A stretch of DNA of 64,000 nucleotides, from positions 1 through 64,000 of the forward strand of contig NZ_LAQO01000014.1 of the NCBI RefSeq assembly GCF_000971975.1, in the 5' to 3' direction. The notes below the pieces were generated by a model. It saw nothing but the letters and a program-made list of their open reading frames with translations. It did not search any database and was not told the origin of the DNA. Made by a program: the position numbers and the translations under genes. Below are positions 44,949 through 53,024 of this stretch, piece by piece (the first letter of the stretch is position 1; the number at the start of each line of letters is the position of its first letter). Source of the DNA: Paenibacillus algorifonticola (GTDB lineage Bacteria; Bacillota; Bacilli; Paenibacillales; Paenibacillaceae).

Positions 44949-45542
44949 TTAGGACTTGAGCAAAGCTAAAAATTCGGAACGCAGTGCCGGATTGGAACGG
45001 AACTCGCCGCGTACAGCCGACGTCACCGTCATGCTGCCAGGCTTCTTCACCCCGCGGGAGCACATGCACAAATGCTCGCCTTCCACGACGACCATAACGC
45101 CATGCGGCTGCAGTTCCTGTTCTAAAATATCCGCGATTTGGCTCGTAATGCGCTCCTGCACTTGCAAGCGTCTTGTAATGGCTTCTACCAGACGAGCCAG
45201 CTTGCTTAGGCCAGCAATCTTGCCGCTTGGAATATAACCAATATGTGCTTTGCCGAAAAATGGCGCCATATGATGCTCGCACTGGCTGTAATAGATAATA
45301 TCTTTTACAATAACCAGCTCTTCATGCTGTTCATCGAACGTAACGCCTAGCACCTCGCTCGGATCAACCTCATAACCTGCGAAAATCTCTTCATACATGC
45401 GGGTGACGCGTGCAGGCGTCTCCAGCAGCCCTTCCCTTTCCACATTCTCGCCAACGAGCTTCAAAATTTCCTTCACATGAAATTCAATCTGCTCCCGGTT
45501 CTGAATGACTTTAGAGTTGACGTAATCTTTCTTTCCCGCCAT
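44949..45542 (-). CDS. folE: GTP cyclohydrolase I
   Basis: 197-residue FolE, converting GTP to 7,8-dihydroneopterin triphosphate for folate (and queuosine) synthesis. Zinc and catalytic residues are visible in SQCEHHMAPFFG and HLCMCSRGV; LETPARVTRMYEE is typical. The ATG at 45542 is preferred to a GTG at 45551 because GAGGG lies 8 nt before it. It is separated from yneF by about 40 bp and may be cotranscribed with it. Confidence 0.95.
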   Translation of the reverse strand: MAGKKDYVNSKVIQNREQIEFHVKEILKLVGENVEREGLLETPARVTRMYEEIFAGYEVDPSEVLGVTFDEQHEELVIVKDIIYYSQCEHHMAPFFGKAHIGYIPSGKIAGLSKLARLVEAITRRLQVQERITSQIADILEQELQPHGVMVVVEGEHLCMCSRGVKKPGSMTVTSAVRGEFRSNPALRSEFLALLKS

Positions 45543-45582
45543 GCGGACCACCCTCTTTTTCGCTAATCAACAGCTTATGCCG

Positions 45583-45822
45583 CTACCTGCGCGGCATCTT
45601 CTGATTTTTGTTCATATTCTGGTTCTGGTTTTTCATCATGTTTTGGGCACGCGTCATCTGCTGCTTGTTCAGATTATAGCCCATTTGTTTCGCCATCTTT
45701 TGAATCATTTCTGGATCGCTTTGCATTTTCTCCAGCTGCTTGCGCAAGTAGAATACGCCGATGAAAAATCCGCCGACTGCCCCCACGATTAATGTCACAA
45801 TCGGAATAATGTAACTCCACAT
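45583..45822 (-). CDS. yneF: YneF-family (UPF0154) small membrane protein
   Basis: 79-residue protein with one N-terminal transmembrane helix (about 2-25, GGFFIGVFYLRK) and a conserved cytoplasmic part (SDPEMIQKMAKQMG), ending in an Asn/Gln/Met-rich tail. The family is widespread in Firmicutes; the function is unknown. The start at 45822 has AGGTGAG 9 nt upstream. The tail MMKNQNQNMNKNQKMPRR is longer than in B. subtilis. Confidence 0.88.
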   Translation of the reverse strand: MWSYIIPIVTLIVGAVGGFFIGVFYLRKQLEKMQSDPEMIQKMAKQMGYNLNKQQMTRAQNMMKNQNQNMNKNQKMPRR

Positions 45823-45967
45823 AAAAAGCAACTCACCTGACCCTTTCCTGACTTAAACTTGTCTACAATGACCCCTATAATAGCATGTAAACTTGACATT
45901 CGCAAACGCTGGAAGCGCAAACGGTTTTCCCTATTCCAGCAGCAGCCAAACGCAGGCGGCTGCTGAA

Positions 45968-47134
45968 TCATCGTGGGACCGTATCGGCACCGTCTGCTAT
46001 CGAAAGCAACGCCTGCTCCATATAGCGCCTCGCGTCATCATCAGCCTCTTGCAGCAAAGCCTGCCGAATCGCTTTCTCTGCCTCTGCGCCGCCAATTCGG
46101 CCAAGCGACCAGGCAGCTGTTCCCCGCATGACCGGTCGCACATCCTGGCGCAGCACTTGAATGAGATCCGGCACTGCGCCCCTATCTTTAAAATTGCCCA
46201 GCGCAATAACTGCATTGCGCTGAATCGGCTTTTTGCCCCGCCAAGCGGAAGAGCTGCTCGCATATAGACGTTGAAATTCCTTATTGCCAATCGTCAGCAG
46301 TGGTGTAAGCAGCGGCTTAACCAGCTCATGATCCGGCTGCAGCTCCGGCTGATGCGTCCAGTTTTTGCCCCGGTTCACCGGACATACCGTCTGGCAAGTA
46401 TCGCAGCCGTATAGACGGTTGCCGATTTTTCGCATATAGCCGTCTTCTACAAAACCTTTCGTCTGCGTAATAAACGAAATGCAGCGGCTCGAATTAAGCT
46501 GGCCTGGACCAACGAGCGCATCCGTCGGGCAAGCGTCAATGCATTTGGTGCATTCGCCGCAGCCATCGGTCACTAACTCATCCGGCTCGAACGGCAAATT
46601 CGTAATCATTTCCCCAAGATAGATCCACGAACCAAGATCCTCGGACAATATCGAACAGTTTTTGGCGCTCCAGCCTAGTCCCGCGCGCTCGGCAACAGCC
46701 CGATCTGATAAAGCTCCAGTATCGACCATGCTTTCAGCGCGAAAGCCCGGTACGCGTTCCGAAAGCCAGGATTCAAGCCGTCCAAGCCTATTGCGCAGCA
46801 CCTTATGATAATCCTCACCCCAAGCCGAGCGGGACAAAATGCCCCTTCTTGCTCCCGGCTCCGATTTAGGAGGCTGTTGGAGCTTGGATGGATAAGCGAT
46901 CGCGATGGCGATAATTGATTGCGGCTTATCAAACAACAGTGCCGGATTGGTGCGCTTGTCAAGGTCCGGCTCTTCGAATCCCGACTCGTAGCCAAGCTCA
47001 CGGTGCGAAATAAGCCGCTGCTTCAAGGTGATGAACGGATCAGCAGAGGCAATGCCTATTTTGTCGATGCCGAGGCTGCGCGCGGCGGCTTTCATTTCTT
47101 TTTTCAATGCAGCGTAATACGCCCGTTCCTCCAT
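45968..47134 (-). CDS. queG: Epoxyqueuosine reductase
   Basis: 388-residue QueG, which reduces epoxyqueuosine to queuosine in tRNA using cobalamin and two [4Fe-4S] clusters. Cluster cysteines are in CGECTKCIDACP near residue 191 and CDTCQTVCPVN near 243. The substrate-binding N-domain has VDTGALSDRAVAERAGLGW. The C-terminus has a short HEAT-repeat pair (VPDLIQVL, RRYMEQALLS), present in some QueG forms. GGGAGG lies 7 nt before the ATG at 47134; the frame reaches 47149. Confidence 0.95.
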   Translation of the reverse strand: MEERAYYAALKKEMKAAARSLGIDKIGIASADPFITLKQRLISHRELGYESGFEEPDLDKRTNPALLFDKPQSIIAIAIAYPSKLQQPPKSEPGARRGILSRSAWGEDYHKVLRNRLGRLESWLSERVPGFRAESMVDTGALSDRAVAERAGLGWSAKNCSILSEDLGSWIYLGEMITNLPFEPDELVTDGCGECTKCIDACPTDALVGPGQLNSSRCISFITQTKGFVEDGYMRKIGNRLYGCDTCQTVCPVNRGKNWTHQPELQPDHELVKPLLTPLLTIGNKEFQRLYASSSSAWRGKKPIQRNAVIALGNFKDRGAVPDLIQVLRQDVRPVMRGTAAWSLGRIGGAEAEKAIRQALLQEADDDARRYMEQALLSIADGADTVPR

Positions 47135-47200
47135 CCCTTCACCTCCCAAAAGCTTAAGCTTGCTACTTGACGCGCCGTCATCCCATCGCTATGTCTGGAT

Positions 47201-47803
47201 CTATAACGGTTTTATTTGTTTGTACGGCCATATGATAAACTGCGCCTTGCCCTCAATCGATGAACTTGGAACCGCTCCAAACATCCGGCTGTCCTTGCTT
47301 GCCCGCGCATGGCGGTTGTCGCCCATCACATAATAACTGCCTGCCTCAACGGTTAGCGGCATGATGTCCAAATCCTCAATATCCGTATCAATATACGGTT
47401 CGTCCACCAGCTCACCATTGCGATATAATTGCTTGCCCGAAATTTCAATTCGGTCTCCAGGCAAGCCTACGACGCGTTTTACCAGCAGCTCCTTCTCTTT
47501 GCCAAACGCAGAGGGGTCCTGCAAAATAACGACATCGCCGATTTTAGGCGTACCGATCAAATATACGAATTTATTTACAAACAGCCATTCCTTCTCCTGC
47601 AAGGTAGGCTCCATCGAATGTCCCTCTACGGTCGAAAGATTAAACACAAACAGATGCAGCACTGTAACGAGAATGAACGATATGCCAACGGTTTTCACCC
47701 ATTCCCAAAGCTCCTTCGACCAGCCCGAGCGTTTAAGCGCCCCAAGCTGCTCCTGTCCTTCAGCCTCGCTGCTGCTGCCGCCGCCAAATGAAAATCTGTC
47801 CAT
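47201..47803 (-). CDS. lepB: Type I signal peptidase
   Basis: 200-residue membrane-bound signal peptidase. One transmembrane helix (about 36-56), catalytic Ser63 in EGHSMEPTL and Lys109 in LLVKRVVGLPGD, plus the MGDNRHARASKDSR box. It cleaves signal peptides of exported proteins such as the cellulases in this window. The N-terminus has a short Ser/Gly-rich cytoplasmic extension. It starts 18 nt after ntdP. GGAGG lies 10 nt upstream. Confidence 0.93.
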   Translation of the reverse strand: MDRFSFGGGSSSEAEGQEQLGALKRSGWSKELWEWVKTVGISFILVTVLHLFVFNLSTVEGHSMEPTLQEKEWLFVNKFVYLIGTPKIGDVVILQDPSAFGKEKELLVKRVVGLPGDRIEISGKQLYRNGELVDEPYIDTDIEDLDIMPLTVEAGSYYVMGDNRHARASKDSRMFGAVPSSSIEGKAQFIIWPYKQIKPL

Positions 47804-47821
47804 TCCTTAACCGCCTCCGCC

Positions 47822-48364
47822 CTATAAGCTTGTGCGCCATGCTTCATAATAAGACATAATCACTTCGTCATCAAAAGGAGCTGCATGCTCGTCCATCTGC
47901 AAAAGCAGCTCGCTTAGCCCTTGCAGCACATGCTCCTGCACATCTCCTGGATAGTCGTACTTCGCTTTATGCAGCTCGAATTCATCCTCATCCACCACTT
48001 GACGACTGCCATCCGGCAGACGGATGACATCCAAATCGTAATCGATATAGGTGAGCAGCTCGCCATGCCAAGCAAATGGAGAAGCGAGATTGCAGTAGTA
48101 GCGAATACCATCTTCCTCAAGCAGCGCAACCACATTATACCATTGTCCGGGCAGAAAAAAAGAAACCGCAGGCACCTGGCTCATCCAAACCTTGCCGCTG
48201 GCTTCCACAATAGGTGTCTCAAAGTTGATCGTCACCTTAAAGCCAAGTGCGGCATGCTGCGGAAGGAGCAGATGTGCCGGAATAAGCCAATTGTGCTGCC
48301 AGATGCGATGAATGCTGCCATCGTGCTTGAAGCTCTTGATGACGCAATGCTGATAGGGGTCCAT
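47822..48364 (-). CDS. ntdP: Nucleoside tri-/diphosphatase (DUF402, NtdP)
   Basis: 180-residue DUF402/UPF0374 protein like B. subtilis YgaC/NtdP, which hydrolyses nucleoside tri- and diphosphates with divalent metals. Visible family motifs are FLPGQWYNVVALLEEDGIRYYCNLASP-type core (around residues 68-95) and YIDYDLDVIRLPDG with metal-binding aspartates, then VVDEDEFELHK. AAGGAG lies 6 nt before the ATG. First gene of a probable ntdP-lepB-queG operon. Confidence 0.9.
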   Translation of the reverse strand: MDPYQHCVIKSFKHDGSIHRIWQHNWLIPAHLLLPQHAALGFKVTINFETPIVEASGKVWMSQVPAVSFFLPGQWYNVVALLEEDGIRYYCNLASPFAWHGELLTYIDYDLDVIRLPDGSRQVVDEDEFELHKAKYDYPGDVQEHVLQGLSELLLQMDEHAAPFDDEVIMSYYEAWRTSL

Positions 48365-48423
48365 GTTGTTCTCCTTCTTGCAGGCGCTAAGCGCAGCGCT
48401 TAAACAGCCCTCTTAATAAATAG

Positions 48424-48467
48424 AAAAGCATATCCCACCGCCAAAAGCAATGGCGATGCAGATATGC
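48424..48467 (-). terminator. Terminator of the GNAT gene
   Basis: Stem GCATATC / GATATGC with inner CGCC/GGCG pairing, followed on the minus strand by TTTTCTATTT. Confidence 0.65.
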
Positions 48468-48502
48468 CCTGCAAACGGTTATTGGACGGCCAGAGGCTCG
48501 TC

Positions 48503-48925
48503 CTAACCTGCTATAATACTTAGCTGTTGAAAAGAGCGGAAAAAATCTTTGGACACATAGCCCAGCGATTCATAAAGCGGCAAAACGGCTTCATTATGCT
48601 CATCAGCTGTAATTAAAATTTTCTTTACTTGGCGTTGTTGGAATCTTAGGCGCAAAGACTCGATAAGCGCTTTGCCAATTCCTTGACGCTGATGATCCGC
48701 ATGGACCGCAACACGATAATAGTAGCCCGTGTTATTATCAATCGTACCGATAATGACACCTACAACTTCCGACTCATAGAGAGCGACGAGAACAAGCTCG
48801 CTATCCCATGACAATTGACGCGCAAAAGCTTCCATTGTTTGCTCGTAACATTCTTCAGTTAATACATCCGCAAGAAGAGCCGTTAGCAACCTGTAATCTG
48901 ATAATTGGAAGGAACGAACATTCAT
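48503..48925 (-). CDS. GNAT-family N-acetyltransferase
   Basis: 140-residue GNAT enzyme. The acetyl-CoA-binding motif A is VAVHADHQRQGIGKALIESL near residues 72-92 (V-HP--R-QG-G-G/A pattern), followed by LPLYESLGY near the C-terminus. It transfers acetyl from acetyl-CoA to an unknown amine; the length fits small RimI-like members. AGAGGTG lies 10 nt upstream. Monocistronic. Confidence 0.88.
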   Translation of the reverse strand: MNVRSFQLSDYRLLTALLADVLTEECYEQTMEAFARQLSWDSELVLVALYESEVVGVIIGTIDNNTGYYYRVAVHADHQRQGIGKALIESLRLRFQQRQVKKILITADEHNEAVLPLYESLGYVSKDFFRSFQQLSIIAG

Positions 48926-49053
48926 TATCGATACACACCTCTATACCATGTCATTGTGCTGCAATTTAATCATTATACTACATCTTCTATCGTTTTCCTT
49001 CACAAAATTTTAAAATTTGTTTAAAAAAATCTAAGAATTTAGCGAATTATGAC

Positions 49054-49079
49054 TGAAAACGCTTTAAATTAAGCGCTTA
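49054..49079. promoter_or_regulatory. cre-like box and dyads upstream of sodA
   Basis: TGAAAACGCTTTAA (49054-49067) matches most of the CcpA consensus TGWAARCGYTWNCW. It overlaps CGCTT-N6-AAGCG and is followed by the palindrome TAAGCGCTTA (49070-49079). It lies 130 bp upstream of the sodA -35, so the regulated gene could also be the divergent GNAT gene. Confidence 0.35.
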
Positions 49080-49208
49080 CATAAAGTTTTGCCCCCTTTT
49101 CGTGCATTTGATTCGGTTTTCTCCCACTTATGCATAATTTCTTTATCTATATGACATGCTATTTGGGTCTACCTTCTCTATTAAAATCCGACTTTTGAAA
49201 CATTAATG

Positions 49209-49237
49209 TTGATTTATGTGATCGGATAAGGGATAAT
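49209..49237 (+). promoter_or_regulatory. Promoter of sodA
   Basis: TTGATT (49209-49214), 17-nt spacer, GATAAT (49232-49237), 46 nt before the start. Confidence 0.6.
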
Positions 49238-49283
49238 AAGAAGAGTAATTTACATATTCTAATTTTAGGAGGCTGTTTATATT

Positions 49284-49895
49284 ATGGCACATCAATTACC
49301 AGCACTTCCGTATGCTAATAACGCTCTTGAGCCCCACATCGACGCTCTGACGATGGAAATTCATCACGACCGTCACCACAATGCTTATGTAACAAACCTG
49401 AACGCTGCTTTGGAGTCCGCTCCTGAGCTGCAAGGCAAATCCATCGAAGATTTGATTGCTGATCTGGCAAGCGTACCTGAAGCGATCCGTACAGCAGTCC
49501 GCAACAATGGCGGTGGACATGCTAACCACAGCCTGTTCTGGGAAACAATCGGTCCTGACGCTGGCGGCGCTCCAACTGGCGCACTGGCTGCTGCGATTGA
49601 AAGCGAACTGGGCGGCTTCGATACATTCAAAGCTGACTTTGCAAAAGCCGGCGCTACTCGTTTCGGAAGCGGCTGGGCATGGCTTTCCGTGAAAGACGGC
49701 AAGCTTAAAGTAGCAAGCCTGCCGAACCAAGACAGCCCGATCATGGAAGGCGAAACTCCGCTTCTTGGTCTGGACGTTTGGGAGCATGCTTACTACCTGA
49801 ACTACCAAAACAAACGCCCTGACTACATTGCAGCGTTCTGGAACGTTGTAAACTGGGCTGAAGTTGGCAAACGTTACGAAGCAGCTGTTAAATAA
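49284..49895 (+). CDS. sodA: Superoxide dismutase (Mn/Fe type)
   Basis: 203-residue cytoplasmic superoxide dismutase. Metal ligands: His27 region in EIHHDRHHNAYV, His in GHANHSLFW, and Asp/His in LLGLDVWEHAYYLNYQN. GSGWAW and NNGGGHANH with the MnSOD-typical glycine pattern favour manganese. AGGAGG precedes the ATG. Strong codon bias suggests high expression. Own promoter and terminator. Confidence 0.97.
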   Translation: MAHQLPALPYANNALEPHIDALTMEIHHDRHHNAYVTNLNAALESAPELQGKSIEDLIADLASVPEAIRTAVRNNGGGHANHSLFWETIGPDAGGAPTGALAAAIESELGGFDTFKADFAKAGATRFGSGWAWLSVKDGKLKVASLPNQDSPIMEGETPLLGLDVWEHAYYLNYQNKRPDYIAAFWNVVNWAEVGKRYEAAVK

Positions 49896-49910
49896 TACAG
49901 CTTGCCGTTT

Positions 49911-49946
49911 AAAGCGGAGTCTCCACTCGGAGGCTCCGCTTTTTTA
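49911..49946 (+). terminator. Terminator of sodA
   Basis: 14-bp stem (49911-49924 / 49929-49942, one G-T pair) followed by T residues. Confidence 0.85.
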
Positions 49947-50161
49947 AATATAAGCCGATTATAAGTTTTCCCCCTATAATGGGGCTTATATTTCACCCTC
50001 GAAACGGTAGCTTTGCCGCCAGAGGACGGTGACAGCCGTTTACGCTTGGTTGTTTTCCAGCTTTCGTATAAAACCATGCACAAGGATAGGCATTCGCCGC
50101 ATAACATGAAGTAGGATAGTTAAATGCCTAACTCGACTTGCAAAGGAGTCTGACCTATCGC
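49947..50161. other. Intergenic, sodA to heptad-repeat gene
   Basis: About 215 bp. It contains an AAAGGAG at 50142-50148 used by the next gene. No other gene or convincing promoter is visible. Confidence 0.35.
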
Positions 50162-50983
50162 ATGAACGATACTTACGGTTTCACTAATGGGCAAGTGCCA
50201 GTTTATGTCCCGCCTGCTTCCGCAGGGCAAGACTGCGGCTGTGGCGGCCCGCGCATGCTGATGCCTGGAGGCCCGGGGCTGTTCCCGCCAGGGCCAGGAC
50301 CAGGACCGTTCCCGCCAGGGCCAGGGCCAGGACCGTTCCCTCCTGGACCAGGACCGTTCCCGCCAGGGCCAGGGCCGTTCCCTCCGGGACCAGGGCCATT
50401 CCCTCCTGGACCAGGGCCGTTCCCTCCGGGACCAGGGCCATTCCCTCCTGGACCAGGACCGTTCCCGCCAGGGCCAGGGCCGTTCCCTCCGGGACCAGGG
50501 CCATTCCCTCCTGGACCAGGACCGTTCCCGCCGGGTCCAGGACCGTTCCCTCCTGGACCAGGGCCATTCCCTCCTGGACCGTTTCCGTTTCCGTTTCCGT
50601 TCCCGGTGCCGTTCCCTATTCCTTTTCCACCGGGACCACAAAGAACGGTAACAGTTGTCATCAACGGAGGAAGGACGTTCCCTAATGTAACGCAAGCATA
50701 CCGAGTGTTTTTCCGTTTCGGCCTGACGATTTATCAGGCGCTGCTTGAGACGGGAGTCGTCCGTTTTAGTTTCAACGGACGAATTACCTCCATCAGCGGC
50801 ATTCCGATTGGTGGCAACATCAGCTATCTGCTGCGCCTGAATGGCAGAGTTATACCACCCACGCTGCTGAACTTCCCGCTTCAGCGCAATGACGCCGTAG
50901 CTCTGGAGCTAATCTACTCCCCTTCCGGCCGCCAGAGCGATGAGGATTTAGCTGATATTTCCGATGTAACGCAGCAGTCCTAA
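50162..50983 (+). CDS. FPPGPGP heptad-repeat protein with DUF4430-like C-terminal domain
   Basis: 273-residue protein. The N-terminus (residues 1-45) has a CGCGG motif and no classical signal peptide. Residues about 46-150 are some fourteen tandem FPPGPGP heptads, ending in an FPFPFPFPVPFPIP tract, predicted polyproline-II and not true Gly-X-Y collagen. The C-terminal ~110 residues (RTVTVVINGGRTFPNVTQAYRV..., YQALLETG, GNISYLLRLNGRVI) resemble the DUF4430/transcobalamin-C-like beta-grasp domain. The ATG at 50162 has AAAGGAG 13 nt upstream. A spore-coat or surface role is plausible by analogy with other Gly-Pro-rich Bacillales proteins; this is inference. Confidence 0.7.
   Translation: MNDTYGFTNGQVPVYVPPASAGQDCGCGGPRMLMPGGPGLFPPGPGPGPFPPGPGPGPFPPGPGPFPPGPGPFPPGPGPFPPGPGPFPPGPGPFPPGPGPFPPGPGPFPPGPGPFPPGPGPFPPGPGPFPPGPGPFPPGPFPFPFPFPVPFPIPFPPGPQRTVTVVINGGRTFPNVTQAYRVFFRFGLTIYQALLETGVVRFSFNGRITSISGIPIGGNISYLLRLNGRVIPPTLLNFPLQRNDAVALELIYSPSGRQSDEDLADISDVTQQS
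50270..50600. repeat. 21-bp coding minisatellite with higher-order structure
   Basis: About twelve 21-bp units follow two 27-bp units. Three variants recur: a 63-bp block starting at 50354 reappears at 50459 with one difference, so the array has a 105-bp higher-order period from past duplication. Confidence 0.9.
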
Positions 50984-51000
50984 AATAGTTGATTTAAAAA

Positions 51001-51036
51001 AAGCGGGCCTACCGAATCGCGTAGGCTCGCTCTTTT
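51001..51036 (+). terminator. Terminator of the heptad-repeat gene
   Basis: Stem AGCGGGCCTAC / GTAGGCTCGCT with a GAATCGC-containing loop, preceded by an A-run and followed by TTTT. Confidence 0.8.
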
Positions 51037-51088
51037 CATCTTTCCGTTCACCTTCAACTCCCGCTGCAAAAGATGGACAAGCTTTCCT

Positions 51089-52009
51089 TTATTCCTTAAC
51101 GCCGCCGAGCGTCAGTCCGGTTACGAAGTATTTTTGCAAAAATGGATATACGACGATAATCGGAACAGTGGCTACGACCGTAATGGCAGCCCGGATGGAG
51201 GCTGGCGTTACGATATTTGCCTGAATATTTTTGCTGCTGGCGAAGGCCGACTCTGCCGTGCCTCCAACGCTCATATTGGCGGATTGCAGTTTTTTCATCA
51301 ATTCATATTGCAGCGTGCTTAGATTAATGTTCGAGGAATTATATAAAAAGGTATCGAACCAGCTATTCCATTGTCCCACCGCGACGAACAGTGCAATCGT
51401 AGCAATGACGGGCAGGCTGAGCGGTAATATAATCCGTAAAAATATCGAGAAATGCGTCGCTCCATCTATTTGCGCTGATTCTACCAGACTCTCCGGCAAG
51501 CCTTCCATAAAGGAGCGCATCACGATAAGGTTGAACGCGCCAATAAGCCCCGGAATGACGTAAACCCAAAACGTCCCGTACAGATGGAGGTTTTTAATGA
51601 GCATATAGGTTGGAATCAAGCCGCCGCTGAAATACATCGTAAAAATAAAAATAAATGAAATGGGCCCCCGCAGCACATACTCCTTGCGGCTGAGCGTATA
51701 GGCCAGCATCGCTGTGCAAAACACGCTGCTTACCGTACCGAGCAGCGTCCGGGCCACGGAAATAAAGAAAGCATGATAAATGAGCCCATCCTGAAACAGC
51801 GTGCTGTAATTTAACGTCGTGAACTCGCGCGGCCACAGAAAGGTGCTGTCCCGAACCGTATCCTGTGCCTGGTTAAACGAAACGGCGAGCGTATTCAAGA
51901 CCGGATAAAGCGTAAGCACGAGCAGTACTAAAAGAAATACGGTATTGCATATGTCAAAAAGCAAATCTGCTGCCGACCTCTTCGGCCTGCCGAATGTCGT
52001 CGTTGTCAT
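51089..52009 (-). CDS. Carbohydrate ABC transporter permease (LplC/YtcP-like)
   Basis: 306-residue permease with six transmembrane helices and the EAA loop ESAQIDGATHFSIFLRIILP near residue 180. It belongs to the LplC/YtcP branch that imports oligosaccharides. AGGAGG lies 5 nt before the ATG. Third gene of the SBP-permease-permease operon. No ATPase is encoded, as usual for systems sharing a general MsmX/UgpC-type ATPase. Confidence 0.93.
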   Translation of the reverse strand: MTTTTFGRPKRSAADLLFDICNTVFLLVLLVLTLYPVLNTLAVSFNQAQDTVRDSTFLWPREFTTLNYSTLFQDGLIYHAFFISVARTLLGTVSSVFCTAMLAYTLSRKEYVLRGPISFIFIFTMYFSGGLIPTYMLIKNLHLYGTFWVYVIPGLIGAFNLIVMRSFMEGLPESLVESAQIDGATHFSIFLRIILPLSLPVIATIALFVAVGQWNSWFDTFLYNSSNINLSTLQYELMKKLQSANMSVGGTAESAFASSKNIQANIVTPASIRAAITVVATVPIIVVYPFLQKYFVTGLTLGGVKE

Positions 52010-52033
52010 AGGTTCCTCCTGTTCTGCTCTGAT

Positions 52034-52990
52034 CTAAAATAACCGTTCCTGCCCCATCCGCTTCGCCATTCGGTTTGCGGCCAGCAGCAGCACGACGCTG
52101 ATGACCGTTTTGAAAATGCCGGCGGCGGTTGCAAATGAGAACCGCGACAAATTAATGCCGTATTTTAATACGAAAATGTCTATGGTCTCGGAATAGTCCA
52201 CCACCATTGGCGTTTGCAGCAAATACTGCTGTTCAAAGCCGGCATCCAAAATATGTCCGATATTCATAATAAGCAGGATAACAATGATGCCGCGAATGCC
52301 GGGCAGCGTAATATGCCTTATTTTTCGAAACCGTCCCGCCCCGTCGATGCTGGCCGCTTCGTATAGCGAAGGATCAATCGTCGTCATCGCGGCCAAATAA
52401 ATAATCGCGCTCCAGCCGATTTCCTTCCATACGTTGGAGGCTCCGATAATCCACCAAAAATAATGCTGCTCGGAGAGCCACATAATAGGCTCTTTAATAA
52501 TATGCAGACTCACCAGCAGTTTATTGACGGCCCCATCAATGGAGAGTACATTCATAATCAAGTTCGCGGCCACAACCCAAGATAGAAAATGCGGCAGGTA
52601 GCTGACCGTCTGGACGACACGCTTGAACATCACCTTGCGCACTTCATTGAGCATGAGCGCAAGGCCAATCGAGCTGACGAACCCGAATACAAGATTGATG
52701 AAGCTCATCGCGAGCGTATTGCGAATGACGCGGATGAAATTTTCATCCTGAAACAATTCCTTGAAGTTGGCGAGGCCCACCCATTCATTTTCCAGCATCA
52801 CAGAACCCAGCTTATAATTTTGAAAAGCCATCATCCACCCGTACAGCGGCACGTAGGCGAAAATAATGACATACACCAGAAAAGGAATGGACATAACCAT
52901 TAGTGCCTTCTGACTGCGCAGCTTGCTCCACTTGCGCGGCCTTTTCTTGATTTTGGCATGCTCTTTCACACGCTCGACCGTTACAGACAT
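52034..52990 (-). CDS. Carbohydrate ABC transporter permease (LplB/YteP-like)
   Basis: 318-residue permease with six helices and the EAA loop EAASIDGAGRFRKIRHITLP near residue 215, of the LplB/YteP type. The N-terminus is a lysine-rich cytoplasmic tail. It is the heterodimer partner of the following permease, 24 nt downstream. GGAGGGAG lies upstream of the ATG. Confidence 0.93.
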   Translation of the reverse strand: MSVTVERVKEHAKIKKRPRKWSKLRSQKALMVMSIPFLVYVIIFAYVPLYGWMMAFQNYKLGSVMLENEWVGLANFKELFQDENFIRVIRNTLAMSFINLVFGFVSSIGLALMLNEVRKVMFKRVVQTVSYLPHFLSWVVAANLIMNVLSIDGAVNKLLVSLHIIKEPIMWLSEQHYFWWIIGASNVWKEIGWSAIIYLAAMTTIDPSLYEAASIDGAGRFRKIRHITLPGIRGIIVILLIMNIGHILDAGFEQQYLLQTPMVVDYSETIDIFVLKYGINLSRFSFATAAGIFKTVISVVLLLAANRMAKRMGQERLF

Positions 52991-53024
52991 GGCATGCTCT
53001 CTCTCCCTCCTTGCTGCGTCTTTC

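Noticed and set aside
45940..45965. CAGCAGCC / GGCTGCTG inverted repeat after queG as a terminator
   Set aside because: No T-run follows on the minus strand; it may only be a weak hairpin.
50270..50600. Tandem repeat as a possible CRISPR array
   Set aside because: Units are contiguous coding repeats without unique spacers.
50184..50695. Several long minus-strand frames with GPGPGGN or WSRRERP repeats
   Set aside because: They are mirror frames of the 21-bp repeat array; the plus-strand frame alone has a start site, a folded C-terminal domain and a terminator.
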